Assembly: GCF_000966975.1 (NCBI RefSeq)
Contig: NZ_JZWV01000014.1
Location: forward strand, 1-45,270
Origin: Streptomyces katrae
Lineage (GTDB): Bacteria > Actinomycetota > Actinomycetes > Streptomycetales > Streptomycetaceae
Direction: 5' to 3'
DNA: 45,270 nt
Positions 7,606 to 16,516 of this stretch are shown one piece after another. The stretch's first letter is position 1, and each line of letters starts with the position of its first letter. The notes beneath the pieces are model-generated. The model ran no database searches and was not told where the DNA came from. It saw only the letters and a program-made list of their open reading frames with translations. The position numbers and the translations under genes are program-made.

Positions 7606-10179
7606 ATGAGCGAGCACCGCCGCAAACCGCCGCAGCCCCAGGGCGGCGGCCGCGCCGCGTCCCGTCGGGCTGCCCAGCAGCATCCGGGCCGGGGCGCCGG
7701 TCCCGGACGGGACGTTCCCGCCGCACCGCCCGGCGGACCCTATGCGGAACAGAGCGCCCACGGCAGCCGCGCCGACGCTCGCCGGGCCGCCCAGCGCCCC
7801 GCCGCAGGCCGAGGACGCCCAGGTGGGAACGGGGGTGGCGGCCGTAAGCGGCTCATCGACTACCCCCGCGCCGGGAAGGCCGGCTGGAAGCGGTTCGTGC
7901 CCTCCTGGAAGCTGGTCGGCGGCTCCGTCCTGGGCTTCTTCGCCGTCATCATCGCCGGGGCCGGCGTCGGCATCGCCATGGTCGGCACCCCGGACGCGAA
8001 CAAGGCCGCCAAGGCGCAGAACAACGTCTTCCAGTGGGCCGACGGCAGCCAGATGGTCGCCACCGGCGGGTCCACGAACCGCCAGATCATCCCGATCGAC
8101 CAGATTCCGATCTCCATGCGGAATGCGGTGATCGCCGCGGAGAACGAGTCCTTCGAAACGGACAAAGGTGTCGACCCCATGGGTATCGCCCGCGCCGTGG
8201 TGAACATGGCCACGGGCGGTTCCACCCAGGGTGGATCCACCATCACTCAGCAGTACGTCAAGAACACCTACCTCGACTCCGAGCAGACGCTCAAGCGCAA
8301 GGTCACCGAGCTCTTCATCGCGATCAAGCTGGGCGCCACCGAGGAGAAGGACAAGGTCCTCGCCGGCTACCTGAACACCGCCTACTTCGGCCGGGACGCC
8401 TACGGCATCCAGGCCGCGGCCCGTGCCTACTTCGGCAAGGACGCGAAGGACCTCAACCCGTCCGAGAGCGCGTTCCTCGCCTCCCTCCTCAAGGGCCCCA
8501 ACCTCTACAACCCGGACGGCGGCATCGGCTCGGCGGCCACCCCCGAGGCCAATGAGAAGCGCGCCCGGGCACGATGGGCGTGGGTGCTCGACCGCGAGGT
8601 CGCGGTCCACCGGATGGAGCAGTCCGAGCGGGACAAGTACAAGGAGTTCCCCGCCCGGGTGGACCTCGCCCAGGCGAGCGGGATGTCCGGCCAGACCGGC
8701 TACCTGGTCGAGGTGGCCAAGGCGTACGTCATGAAGACGGCCGACATCCCCGCCGAGAGGATGGCCCTCGGCGGGTACACGATCCGGACCACCTTCCAGA
8801 AGCCCAAGGTCGACGCCCTGTCCAAGGCGGTCGAGGACACCCGCAACGACTTCCTGGACGAGAAGAAGCGGCCGGACTACGACACCTTCGTGCAGTTCGG
8901 GGCCGCCTCCGTCGACGTGAAGACCGGCGCGATCGTCGCCCTGTACGGCGGCCCCGGCTGGGACCACAAGTACTTCGCCAACAACGCCAACACCTCCGGC
9001 GTCCCGGTCGGCTCGACCTGGAAGCCGTACGTGCTGGCGGCGGCCATGGAGTACGGCACGCAGAACTCCAAGGGCTCGGGCATCTCGCCGAACAGCAAGT
9101 ACAACGCCAACGACCTCACGGTCATCAACGACCGCTCCGGCAAGCCGCTGCTGGGCCCCGACGGCCAGCCGTTCAAGCAGAAGAACGAGAGCGAGTACCC
9201 GTACGGCTACGTGACCCTGAACGAGGCGATGGAGAAGTCCATCAATGTCCCGTTCGCCCAGCTCGTCTTCGACGTCGGCCACAGCAAGGTCCGCCAGGTG
9301 GCGAAGTCCACCGGCATCCTCGAGGAGTCGATGGACGAGAACAACAACGCCTCCTTCGCCCTCGGCACCTCGACGCCCAGCGCCATCCGCATGGCCGACT
9401 CCTACGCGACCTTCGCCGCCTCCGGGACGCACCACGAGCCCTTCTCCGTGCTGGAGGTCAAGAAGGACGGCAAGGACGTGCCCGGCTTCCAGGCCCCCAA
9501 GGAGTCCCGGGCCATGGACAACTCCGTGGCGGACAACATCACCAAGGTCCTGCGCAACGTGGTGGAGAACGGCACCGGCACCAAGGCCAAGAAGCTGGGC
9601 CGGCCCGCCGCCGGCAAGACCGGTACCACCGACCAGAACAAGTCGGCCTGGTTCGTCGGCTACACCCCCGAGCTGTCCACCTCGGTCACCCTGTTCCGCA
9701 ACGACCCGAACTCCAAGGACAAGAAGCTCATGTCCATGAACCACGTGGGCGGTGTCGACTCCATCCACGGTGGTGACATCCCGGCGGTGATCTGGACCGA
9801 GTACATGCGCGAGGCCCTCAAGGGCACCCCGGTGAAGGACTTCCCCGAGGCCGAGGACATCGGCGTCGTCGCCGACGCCGCCGGTGCTCCCTCACCCAGC
9901 CCCTCGGTCGCCGTGTCCCCCTCCGTCTCCCCGTCCACGTCCGTGTCCCCGTCCCCGTCCACCTCGGTGTCGCCCTCCCCGTCCGAGGGGGGCAAGCCGT
10001 GCAAGCCCAAGCCGTGGAACCTGAACTGCGACCCGCAGACCGCGGCCGGTACGAGTTCCGGAGCGGGCGGCAACACGACGGGCGGCAGTACGGACCCGGC
10101 CACCACGTCCCCCACGGGCCGGCCGGGACGCCAGGGCGGCACCACCACCTGGGGCAGCATCATGGGCACCCAGGGCTGA
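7606..10179 (+). CDS. Class A penicillin-binding protein (bifunctional transglycosylase/transpeptidase)
   Basis: 857 residues, membrane-anchored peptidoglycan synthase. Order: a disordered, basic Gly/Pro/Gln-rich cytoplasmic N terminus (1-100); one membrane helix (about 103-127); a GT51 glycosyltransferase domain with AAENESFETDKGVDP (about 178), GGSTITQQYVKN (about 209) and RKVTELFIAIKLG (about 231); then a transpeptidase domain with the serine motif STWK (Ser470), SIN (about 545) and KTGTT (Lys671). The C terminus is a low-complexity Ser/Pro/Val tail (VSPSPSTSVSPSPS) ending in Gly/Thr-rich sequence. In the first GT motif the glutamate is present but the following Asp of the usual ED pair is Asn. 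The start ATG at 7606 has a GAGGAG ribosome binding site. Confidence 0.95.
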   Translation: MSEHRRKPPQPQGGGRAASRRAAQQHPGRGAGPGRDVPAAPPGGPYAEQSAHGSRADARRAAQRPAAGRGRPGGNGGGGRKRLIDYPRAGKAGWKRFVPSWKLVGGSVLGFFAVIIAGAGVGIAMVGTPDANKAAKAQNNVFQWADGSQMVATGGSTNRQIIPIDQIPISMRNAVIAAENESFETDKGVDPMGIARAVVNMATGGSTQGGSTITQQYVKNTYLDSEQTLKRKVTELFIAIKLGATEEKDKVLAGYLNTAYFGRDAYGIQAAARAYFGKDAKDLNPSESAFLASLLKGPNLYNPDGGIGSAATPEANEKRARARWAWVLDREVAVHRMEQSERDKYKEFPARVDLAQASGMSGQTGYLVEVAKAYVMKTADIPAERMALGGYTIRTTFQKPKVDALSKAVEDTRNDFLDEKKRPDYDTFVQFGAASVDVKTGAIVALYGGPGWDHKYFANNANTSGVPVGSTWKPYVLAAAMEYGTQNSKGSGISPNSKYNANDLTVINDRSGKPLLGPDGQPFKQKNESEYPYGYVTLNEAMEKSINVPFAQLVFDVGHSKVRQVAKSTGILEESMDENNNASFALGTSTPSAIRMADSYATFAASGTHHEPFSVLEVKKDGKDVPGFQAPKESRAMDNSVADNITKVLRNVVENGTGTKAKKLGRPAAGKTGTTDQNKSAWFVGYTPELSTSVTLFRNDPNSKDKKLMSMNHVGGVDSIHGGDIPAVIWTEYMREALKGTPVKDFPEAEDIGVVADAAGAPSPSPSVAVSPSVSPSTSVSPSPSTSVSPSPSEGGKPCKPKPWNLNCDPQTAAGTSSGAGGNTTGGSTDPATTSPTGRPGRQGGTTTWGSIMGTQG

Positions 10180-10201
10180 ACCCCGCCCCACCCGCACCAC
10201 C

Positions 10202-10234
10202 GGAGGGCCGTCGCACACCGTGCGGCGGCCCTCC
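10202..10234 (+). terminator. Hairpin after the PBP gene
   Basis: GGAGGGCCG pairs with CGGCCCTCC, and the inner TCGCAC pairs with GTGCGG around a 3-nt loop, giving a nearly perfect 15-bp stem (one G-T wobble) 22 nt after the PBP stop. It also lies just upstream of the GT87 gene, which has its own start 34 bp later. Confidence 0.75.
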
Positions 10235-10267
10235 CCCGTGTCCGGGCCGGTACGGCAGGATGAGCCC

Positions 10268-11755
10268 ATGACCCAGGTGCACGAGGACCGGCCGCCCGTA
10301 CTGCCCACGCAGCAGGACGAGGTCGCCGCCGCCGGCAGCGAGCTCATCGGCGGACCGGCCGGCCGCCACTTCCGGCCGGGCGGCCACTGGCTGGCCCCCG
10401 TCCGCGTCGTGGTCCTCGTGGCCCTCGGCATGTTCGCGCTCGGCATGGTGCAGAAGCTGCCCTGCTACGACTGGGCCTGGTTCCAGGGCGCGGGCTCCCA
10501 GTACACCCACGCCTGCTACTCCGACATCCCGCACCTGTACTCCGCCCGCGGCTTCGCCGACGGCCTCGTCCCCTACCGCGACAGGTTCCCGGACCTGGCG
10601 GTGGACCCCAAGTACGGAGGCATGCAGTACCTGGAGTACCCGGTGCTCACCGGCGCCTTCATGGAGGTCGCCTCCTGGCTGACCCCCTCGTCCGGGGCCA
10701 TCCAGCACCGCGAGCAGATGTACTGGATGGTCAACGCCGGCATGCTGATGGCCTGCGCCGCGGTCATCGCCGTCTGCGTCACCCGGACCCACCGCCGGCG
10801 CCCCTGGGACGCCCTGCTCCTCGCCCTCGCCCCCGCCTTCGCCCTCAACGCGACCATCAACTGGGACCTGCCGGCCGTCGCCCTCGCCGCAGCCGCCATG
10901 CTGATGTGGTCGCGCGGCCGCCCGCTGCTCAGCGGGGTCCTCATCGGCCTGGCGACCGCGGCCAAGCTCTACCCCGTGCTGCTGCTCGGCGTGCTGTTCG
11001 TCCTGTGCTGGCGGGCCGGGAAGTGGCGGGCGTTCGGGGCGGCCCTCGGCGGCGCGGTCGTCTCGTGGCTCGTGGTCAACCTGCCGGTCATGCTCTACGC
11101 CTGGGACGGCTGGAAGCGGTTCTACGTGTTCAGCCAGGAGCGCCCGATCGACTTCGGCTCCATCTGGCTGCTGATCTCCCAGCGCACCGGCAACCCCTTG
11201 GAGGGGGCCAACACCTACGCGACCGGGCTGACCCTGCTGCTGTGCCTGGGCATCGGCCTGCTCGCGCTGACGGCACCCCGGCGGCCCCGCTTCGCACAGC
11301 TGGCCTTCCTGGTCGTCGCCGCCTTCATCCTGGCCAACAAGGTCTACTCGCCGCAGTACGTACTGTGGCTGGTCCCGCTCGCCGCGCTGGCCCGGCCGCG
11401 CTGGCGCGACTTCCTGATCTGGCAGGCCGGTGAGCTCGTCTACTTCCTGGGGATCTGGCTGTACCTCGCCTACACGACCAGCGGGGACAAGCACCAGGGG
11501 CTGCCCCTGGAGGGCTACCAGCTGGCCATCGCCGTCCACCTGCTGGCCACGCTCTACCTGTGCGCGGTCGTCGTGCGGGACATCCTGCTGCCCGAGCGGG
11601 ACGTCGTACGGCGCGACGGCTCGGACGACCCCTCCGGAGGCGTACTGGACGGGGCCGAGGACGTGTTCGTGCTCGGGGACAAGGCGAAGGCGCCGCGGTA
11701 CGCGGCGCCTCCGGAGGGACAGCGGGTCGCCTGGGGCACGGACCCCAGGGACTGA
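10268..11755 (+). CDS. GT87-type polyprenyl-phosphate sugar transferase (integral membrane)
   Basis: 495 residues and about ten predicted membrane segments, with the short periplasmic Asp/Glu-rich loop typical of the GT-C fold (GLVPYRDRFPDLAVDPKYGGMQYLEYPVLTG, about 100-130 region, carrying the family's E-Y-P-V-L element). AINWDLPAVALAAAAM-like and ATAAKLYPVLLL segments follow, also typical of GT87 (DUF2029) mannosyl/arabinosyl-type transferases. The likely role is transfer of a sugar from a polyprenyl phosphate donor to an envelope glycan; donor and acceptor are unknown. The start ATG at 10268 gives an N terminus MTQVHEDRPP. It sits in a cell-wall gene run with the PBP, femX and murJ. Confidence 0.8.
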   Translation: MTQVHEDRPPVLPTQQDEVAAAGSELIGGPAGRHFRPGGHWLAPVRVVVLVALGMFALGMVQKLPCYDWAWFQGAGSQYTHACYSDIPHLYSARGFADGLVPYRDRFPDLAVDPKYGGMQYLEYPVLTGAFMEVASWLTPSSGAIQHREQMYWMVNAGMLMACAAVIAVCVTRTHRRRPWDALLLALAPAFALNATINWDLPAVALAAAAMLMWSRGRPLLSGVLIGLATAAKLYPVLLLGVLFVLCWRAGKWRAFGAALGGAVVSWLVVNLPVMLYAWDGWKRFYVFSQERPIDFGSIWLLISQRTGNPLEGANTYATGLTLLLCLGIGLLALTAPRRPRFAQLAFLVVAAFILANKVYSPQYVLWLVPLAALARPRWRDFLIWQAGELVYFLGIWLYLAYTTSGDKHQGLPLEGYQLAIAVHLLATLYLCAVVVRDILLPERDVVRRDGSDDPSGGVLDGAEDVFVLGDKAKAPRYAAPPEGQRVAWGTDPRD

Positions 11756-11799
11756 CCGGGGCCGGACCGGGTGGGCCCGGCCGGCCGGCGGGGTTCGGC

Positions 11800-12831
11800 T
11801 CAGGCGTCGAGCACCCGGTCGAACTGCGTCGTGGTGTGGCGCAGGTGGGCCACCAGCTCGTCTCCCACCTTCGGCTCGGTCGCGTCCGAGGGCACGAACA
11901 GGATCGACACCTGCATGTGCGGGGGCTCGGCGAACCAGCGCTGCTTGCCCGCCCAGACGAAGGGCGAGAGGTTGCGGTTCACGGTGGCCAGGCCGGCCCG
12001 GGCGACGCCCTTGGCGCGCGGCATCATCCCGTGGAGGGCCTTGGGGGCCTCCAGGCCCACGCCGTGCGAGGTGCCGCCGGCGACGACGACCAGCCAGCCG
12101 TCGGAGGCGGCCTTCTGCTGGCGGTAGCCGAACCGGTCCCCCTTGGCCACGCGCGTGACGTCCAGGACCGCCCCCCGGTACTGGGTGGCGTCGTGGTCGC
12201 CCAGCCACAGCCGGGTACCGATGCGGGCGCGGAAGCGGGTCTGCGGGAACTGCTGCTGGAGCCGGGCCAGCTCCTCGGCCCGCAGGTGGCTGACGAACAT
12301 GGTGTGCAGCGGCAGCCGGGCCGCGCGCAGCCGGTCCATCCAGCCGATGACCTCCTCGACGGCGTCCGAGCCGTCGGGCCGGTCCAGCGGCAGGTGCAGG
12401 GCGAAGCCCTCCAGCCGGACGTCCTCGATCGCCGAGTGGAGCAGGCCCAGGTCCTGCTCGGAGATGCCGTGGCGGCGCATCGAGCTCATGCACTCGATGA
12501 CCACGCGCGCTCCGACCAGGCCGCGGACCCCGTCCACGGACGCCACCGAACGGATCACCCGGTCCGGCAGCGGCACCGGCTCCTCACCCCGCCGGAAGGG
12601 GGTGAGGACGAGCAGGTCGCCGCCGAACCGGTCCTTGATGCTCGCGGCCTCGTACGTCGTCCCGACGGCCAGGATGTCGGCGCCCATCCGGGTCGCCTCC
12701 TCGCACAGCCGCTCGTGGCCGAAGCCGTATCCGTTGCCCTTGCAGACGGGGATCAGACCGGGGAACTGGTCGATGATCGTCTTCTGGTGCGCACGCCAGC
12801 GCGCGGTGTCGACGTAGAGCGTGAGCGCCAT
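11800..12831 (-). CDS. Alanine racemase-like PLP-binding protein
   Basis: 343 residues. The N-terminal PLP-barrel lysine motif is present as VCKGNGYGFG (Lys31), equivalent to the KANAYGHG motif of alanine racemase. The middle part (MFVSHLRAEELARLQQQFPQTRFRARIGTRLWLGD) resembles the barrel's phosphate-binding end. The second catalytic residue of true racemases, a Tyr in the C-terminal domain, is not obvious, so the substrate may differ from alanine. It is transcribed with femX (73 bp downstream of it on the same strand), which links it to peptidoglycan precursors or crosslinks. This pairing is conserved in Streptomyces as I recall. Start ATG at 12831. Confidence 0.75.
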   Translation of the reverse strand: MALTLYVDTARWRAHQKTIIDQFPGLIPVCKGNGYGFGHERLCEEATRMGADILAVGTTYEAASIKDRFGGDLLVLTPFRRGEEPVPLPDRVIRSVASVDGVRGLVGARVVIECMSSMRRHGISEQDLGLLHSAIEDVRLEGFALHLPLDRPDGSDAVEEVIGWMDRLRAARLPLHTMFVSHLRAEELARLQQQFPQTRFRARIGTRLWLGDHDATQYRGAVLDVTRVAKGDRFGYRQQKAASDGWLVVVAGGTSHGVGLEAPKALHGMMPRAKGVARAGLATVNRNLSPFVWAGKQRWFAEPPHMQVSILFVPSDATEPKVGDELVAHLRHTTTQFDRVLDA

Positions 12832-12904
12832 GCCCGTCCGGAGCCTTTCTCGGATAGCTGCGTGGTGCAGCGGTGCGGTGTGTGTGGAAGGGGCGGGGTG
12901 GGGG

Positions 12905-14023
12905 TCAGCGGCGCGACATGTAGATGTCGAGCGCCTTGTGCAGCATCTTGTTGAGGGGGAAGTCCCACTCGCCGACGTACTCGACGGCCTCGCCGCCCGT
13001 ACCGACCTTGAACTGGATCAGGCCGAACAGGTGGTCGTTCTCGTCCAGGGTGTCACTGATGCCGCGCAGGTCGTAGACGCTGGCACCGAGCGCGTACGAG
13101 TCGCGCAGCATGCGCCACTGCATGGCGTTGGACGGACGGACCTCGCGCTTGTGGTTGGCGGAGGCGCCGTAGGAGTACCAGACGTGCTGGCCGACCGTCA
13201 GCATCGTGGCGGCAGCGAGCGGTTCGCCCTCGTGCTTGGCGATGTACAGCCGCATGCGGTTGGGGTCCTCGGAGTTGAGGGCCGTCCACTGGCGCTGGAA
13301 GTAGCTGAGCGGGCGCGGGCGGAACTTGTCGCGCTCGGCCGTGATCTCGTACAGGTACTGCCAGGTCGGCAGGTCCTCGTAGCCGCCCTGGACGACCTCG
13401 ACGCCGGCCTTCTCGGCCTTCTTGATGTTGCGGCGCCACAGCTGGTTGAAGCCCTTGAGGACGTCGTCCAGCGAGCGGTTCGCGAGCGGCACCTGGAAGA
13501 CGTAGCGGGGCTGGACGTCGCCGAAGCCGGCACCGCCGTCCTCGCCCTGCTGCCAGCCCATGCGGCGCAGCTTGTCGGACACCTCGAAGGCGCGGGGCTC
13601 GATGTAGGAGGCCTCCACGTCGCGCAGGCGCTTGACCTCGGGGTCCTGGATACCGGCCTTGATGGCGGCGGAGTTCCAGCGGCGGATGACGACGGGCGGG
13701 CCCATCTTCACGGTGAAGGCGCCCTGCTGCTTGAGGTGCGCCAGCATCGGCTGGAGCCACTCCTCCAGGTTGGGGGCGTACCAGTTGATCACCGGGCCCT
13801 CGGGGAGGTAGGCGAGGTAGCGCTTCACCTTGGGCAGCTGGCGGTACAGGACGAGGGCGGCGCCGACGAGTTCACCGGACTTGTCGAACCATCCCAGGTT
13901 CTCCGAGCGCCACTCGTTCTTGACGTCGGCCCACGCCGGGACCTGGCAGTGACTAGCCGAGGGCAGGCTCTGGAGGTACGCCAGATGCTGCTCTCGGCTG
14001 ATGGTGCGCAGGGACAGGCTCAT
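12905..14023 (-). CDS. femX: FemX-type lipid II glycyltransferase
   Basis: 372 residues of the FemABX family, which adds the first branch amino acid (glycine in Streptomyces) from aminoacyl-tRNA to the stem peptide of lipid II. It has the double GNAT-fold sequence pattern: YLPEGPVINWY (about 90), LRRMGWQQGEDGGAGFGDVQPRYVFQV, the helical RRNIKKAEKAGVEV segment (start of the coiled-coil-like region), then HVWYSYGASANHKREVRPSNAMQW and SVYDLRGISDTLDENDHLFGL, the latter being the family's conserved C-terminal core. The ATG at 14023 has a GAGGAG ribosome binding site. Streptomyces FemX is reported as essential because of its crosslink chemistry. Confidence 0.92.
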   Translation of the reverse strand: MSLSLRTISREQHLAYLQSLPSASHCQVPAWADVKNEWRSENLGWFDKSGELVGAALVLYRQLPKVKRYLAYLPEGPVINWYAPNLEEWLQPMLAHLKQQGAFTVKMGPPVVIRRWNSAAIKAGIQDPEVKRLRDVEASYIEPRAFEVSDKLRRMGWQQGEDGGAGFGDVQPRYVFQVPLANRSLDDVLKGFNQLWRRNIKKAEKAGVEVVQGGYEDLPTWQYLYEITAERDKFRPRPLSYFQRQWTALNSEDPNRMRLYIAKHEGEPLAAATMLTVGQHVWYSYGASANHKREVRPSNAMQWRMLRDSYALGASVYDLRGISDTLDENDHLFGLIQFKVGTGGEAVEYVGEWDFPLNKMLHKALDIYMSRR

Positions 14024-14154
14024 GCGGGTTGTCTCCTCGGGCGGCTTCGCTGCTATGGCGCGAAGCCTACTGCGACGGGGGCGCCACCCATCTGGGGGAC
14101 GGGCCGTAGCCCGGGCCGGTGTCCGGCCGGCGCCCCGCCGAGGAGATCCCCCCG

Positions 14155-14466
14155 TCAGCCCATCCAGCCGCCGAAGAGGCCGCCGTGCGCCATGCCGAGG
14201 AAGAAGCCGATCCCAGCCGCGCCAAGGCCGATGATCAGTGCGAAGCGCTCGCGTGTCGTCGCGGAGATGAACTGCCCGTACAGGCCGGTCGCGATTCCGA
14301 GCAGCCCCGTCCAGGAGCTGAGCAGGTGCAGATTGTGGAAGAACGCAGTGACGAACGCCACGGCGCCGAGGATCAGGGTGACCGCCACCAGGGTGTCCTG
14401 GAGGGGGTGGGGCTTGCCGTCGGTCGCGAGCAGGGAGATGGGCGGACGGTCCATTGCCTGTGCCAT
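14155..14466 (-). CDS. Small hydrophobic membrane protein, unknown function
   Basis: 103 residues with three likely membrane helices (TLVAVTLILGAVAFVTAFF, SWTGLLGIATGLYGQFI, FALIIGLGAAGIGFFLG) and a Gly-rich end GGLFGGWMG. The ATG at 14466 follows a textbook GGAGG ribosome binding site. It lies between femX (131 bp downstream, same strand) and the divergent rpsF operon, a position kept in other Streptomyces as I recall. No function can be assigned from motifs. Confidence 0.8.
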   Translation of the reverse strand: MAQAMDRPPISLLATDGKPHPLQDTLVAVTLILGAVAFVTAFFHNLHLLSSWTGLLGIATGLYGQFISATTRERFALIIGLGAAGIGFFLGMAHGGLFGGWMG

Positions 14467-14718
14467 AGGAAGGCACCTCCTGGCTGAAGCAGAGCGGTGC
14501 TGCGACGCAGCCTCCGGCCGGGGCCGGGGGCATAGCACCGAGCACACCCGATGCATACAGATTGTGGCCCCCTCCTGCCGGATTTCAACCGGAAGGAGTC
14601 GAGCAGGTAGTCTGTACGGTCTGCGCGGTGTCTGCTCTCAGGCACCGTGCGGCACGCATCACGACCCTCCTGCCACGGATCGACCGTGGCCGCTGAGTCC
14701 AAAGGAGGTGGGTTCCAC
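14467..14718. other. Divergent promoter region and rpsF leader
   Basis: About 250 bp between the small membrane protein and rpsF. It holds the promoters of both directions. The rpsF-proximal half contains a perfect 7-bp hairpin (GCCACGG-atcga-CCGTGGC, 14672-14690) just before the strong AAAGGAGGTGGG ribosome binding site, and a CAGGCACCG segment near 14639-14647. Leaders of rpsF-rpsR operons in many bacteria carry an RNA motif bound by the S6:S18 dimer; whether this leader folds that way I cannot tell by eye. Confidence 0.4.
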
Positions 14719-15028
14719 ATGCGTCACTACGAAGTGATGGTCATCCTCGACCCCGATCTCGAGGAGCGCGCTGTCTCCCCGCTGATCGAGAACTTCCTCT
14801 CCGTCGTCCGTGAGGGCAACGGAAAGGTCGAGAAGGTCACACAAGGTCGAGAAGGTCGACACCTGGGGCCGTCGTCGTCTCGCTTACGAGATCAAGAAGA
14901 AGCCCGAGGGCATCTACTCGGTCATCGACCTGCAGGCCGAGCCTGCGGTCGTCAAGGAGCTCGACCGCCAGATGAACCTGAACGAGTCGGTTCTCCGGAC
15001 CAAGGTCCTTCGCCCCGAGACCCACTGA
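14719..15028 (+). pseudogene. rpsF: 30S ribosomal protein S6, frameshifted by a 19-bp near-duplication
   Basis: The frame begins [21 protein letters not shown] and matches S6, but after ...GNGKVEKV it leaves the correct frame; the true continuation ([16 protein letters not shown] to LRPETH) is in another frame and stops at 15028. The cause is visible: AAGGTCGAGAAGGTCACAC at 14824-14842 is followed by the same sequence with one extra G at 14843-14862. Deleting the 19 bases restores an intact 96-residue S6, the normal Streptomyces length. The start ATG at 14719 has an excellent AAAGGAGGTG site. S6 is the first gene of the rpsF-ssb-rpsR-rplI operon and binds S18 on the 30S platform. Because this is a core gene, an assembly or sequencing error is the more likely explanation, but a real mutation is not excluded. 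Confidence 0.92.
14824..14862. repeat. Imperfect 19/20-bp tandem duplication within rpsF
   Basis: Copy 1 (14824-14842) and copy 2 (14843-14862) differ by a single missing G in copy 1. Each copy itself contains two AAGGTCGA-like units, so the locus is prone to slippage in replication and to mis-assembly. Confidence 0.95.
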
Positions 15029-15100
15029 ACTCCGGTTCAGCGGTAATCGGGATCGAGTAGCACAGCAGCCCAGCAGCAATCCCCGCCGAGAGGTTCATCC

Positions 15101-15682
15101 ATGGCAGGCGAGACCGTCATCACGGTCGTCGGCAATCTCGTCGACGACCCCGAGCTGCGCTTCACCCCCTCGGGTGCGGCGGTCGCGAAGTTCCGTGTCG
15201 CGTCCACCCCCCGCACCTTCGACCGTCAGACCAACGAGTGGAAGGACGGCGAGAGCCTGTTCCTGACCTGCTCGGTGTGGCGGCAGGCGGCCGAGAACGT
15301 CGCCGAGTCCCTCCAGCGGGGCATGCGCGTCATCGTGCAGGGCCGGCTGAGGCAGCGGTCGTACGAGGACCGTGAGGGTGTCAAGCGCACGGTCTACGAG
15401 CTGGACGTCGAGGAAGTCGGCCCCAGCCTGAAGAACGCCACGGCCAAGGTCGCCAAGACCACCGGTCGCGGTGGCCAGGGTGGATACGGCGGCGGCGGTC
15501 AGCAGCAGGGCGGCGGCAGCTGGGGAGCCCCCAGCGGCGGTCCCCAGGGCGGCGGAGCTCCCTCCGACGACCCGTGGGCGTCCAGCGCGCCGGCCGGCGG
15601 CCAGCAGCAGGGCGGCGGGGGCGGCTGGGGCGGAAGCTCCGGCGGCTCCGGCGGTGGCTACTCGGACGAGCCCCCCTTCTAG
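15101..15682 (+). CDS. ssb: Single-stranded DNA-binding protein
   Basis: 193 residues. An N-terminal OB fold (about 1-110: [35 protein letters not shown], then [37 protein letters not shown]) binds ssDNA as a tetramer. A Gly/Gln-rich disordered linker (about 120-185) follows, and the acidic partner-binding tip is DEPPF, which in bacteria docks replication and repair proteins. The gene is the operon's essential-type SSB, sitting between rpsF and rpsR in the classical order. Start ATG at 15101 with a GAGAGG site. Confidence 0.97.
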   Translation: MAGETVITVVGNLVDDPELRFTPSGAAVAKFRVASTPRTFDRQTNEWKDGESLFLTCSVWRQAAENVAESLQRGMRVIVQGRLRQRSYEDREGVKRTVYELDVEEVGPSLKNATAKVAKTTGRGGQGGYGGGGQQQGGGSWGAPSGGPQGGGAPSDDPWASSAPAGGQQQGGGGGWGGSSGGSGGGYSDEPPF

Positions 15683-15725
15683 GGCGGCCCGTAACCCCAC
15701 TTCTTGATCACACAGGAGAGACACA

Positions 15726-15962
15726 ATGGCGAAGCCGCCTGTGCGCAAGCCTAAGAAGAAGGTCTGCGCGTTCTGCAAGGACAAGACCGCGTACGTGGAC
15801 TACAAGGACACGAACATGCTGCGGAAGTTCATTTCCGACCGCGGCAAGATCCGTGCCCGCCGCGTTACCGGCAACTGCACGCAGCACCAGCGTGACGTCG
15901 CCACGGCCGTGAAGAACAGCCGTGAGATGGCGCTGCTGCCCTACACGTCCACCGCGCGCTAA
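15726..15962 (+). CDS. rpsR: 30S ribosomal protein S18
   Basis: 78 residues, a normal length. It binds 16S rRNA together with S6. This copy has a CAFC motif near the N terminus (about residues 15-18) and a CTQH further on, a C-x2-C...C-x2-H arrangement able to hold zinc, so it is the cysteine-containing form. Streptomyces carry a second, cysteine-free S18 elsewhere that replaces the zinc form when zinc is scarce (family knowledge). An AGGAGAG ribosome binding site precedes the ATG at 15726. Confidence 0.96.
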   Translation: MAKPPVRKPKKKVCAFCKDKTAYVDYKDTNMLRKFISDRGKIRARRVTGNCTQHQRDVATAVKNSREMALLPYTSTAR

Positions 15963-15980
15963 GGAAAGGGTGACCGACTA

Positions 15981-16427
15981 ATGAAGATCATCCTGACCCA
16001 CGAGGTCTCTGGCCTCGGTACCGCCGGCGATGTCGTCGACGTCAAGGACGGTTACGCTCGCAACTACCTGGTCCCGCGTGGTTTCGCGATCCGCTGGACC
16101 AAGGGTGGCGAGAAGGACGTGGCGCAGATCCGCCGCGCCCGCAAGATCCACGAGATCGCGACCATCGAGCAGGCCAACGAGGTCAAGGCCCAGCTCGAGG
16201 GTGTGAAGGTCCGTCTGGCCACCCGCGCGGGTGACGCCGGTCGCCTCTTCGGTTCCGTCACCCCGGCCGACATCGCCACGGCGATCGAGGCTTCCGGTGG
16301 CCCGAAGGTCGACAAGCGCCGCGTGGAGCTGGGCTCCCCGATCAAGACCCTCGGTTCGTACCAGGTCTCCGTGCGTCTGCACGCCGAGGTCGCCGCGAAC
16401 GTGGGCATCGAGGTCGTCGCCGCCTAA
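15981..16427 (+). CDS. rplI: 50S ribosomal protein L9
   Basis: 148 residues, full length. N-terminal rRNA-binding domain with the L9 signature [24 protein letters not shown], a long connecting helix ([27 protein letters not shown]) and a C-terminal domain ([16 protein letters not shown] ... [16 protein letters not shown]). Last gene of the rpsF-ssb-rpsR-rplI operon, 18 bp after rpsR, and followed by a strong terminator. Confidence 0.97.
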   Translation: MKIILTHEVSGLGTAGDVVDVKDGYARNYLVPRGFAIRWTKGGEKDVAQIRRARKIHEIATIEQANEVKAQLEGVKVRLATRAGDAGRLFGSVTPADIATAIEASGGPKVDKRRVELGSPIKTLGSYQVSVRLHAEVAANVGIEVVAA

Positions 16428-16439
16428 GGGCAGCGCATG

Positions 16440-16470
16440 AAGGGCCGCACCCCTCCGGGGTGCGGCCCTT
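16440..16470 (+). terminator. Terminator of the rpsF-rplI operon
   Basis: Perfect 14-bp stem AAGGGCCGCACCCC / GGGGTGCGGCCCTT with a 3-nt loop, starting 13 nt after the rplI stop. The stem ends in A-T pairs, so the transcript has a short U end. It also lies downstream of the convergent MATE gene. Confidence 0.9.
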
Positions 16471-16490
16471 CGTCGTTTCCGGCCGGCGTC

Positions 16491-16504
16491 GTTTCACGTG
16501 AAAC
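16491..16504. promoter_or_regulatory. parS: parS site
   Basis: Exact GTTTCACGTGAAAC in the convergent gap between rplI and the MATE gene, just past the operon terminator and 12 bp from the MATE stop codon. ParB binding site. Confidence 0.95.
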
Positions 16505-16516
16505 ATGCCCCCGGGG

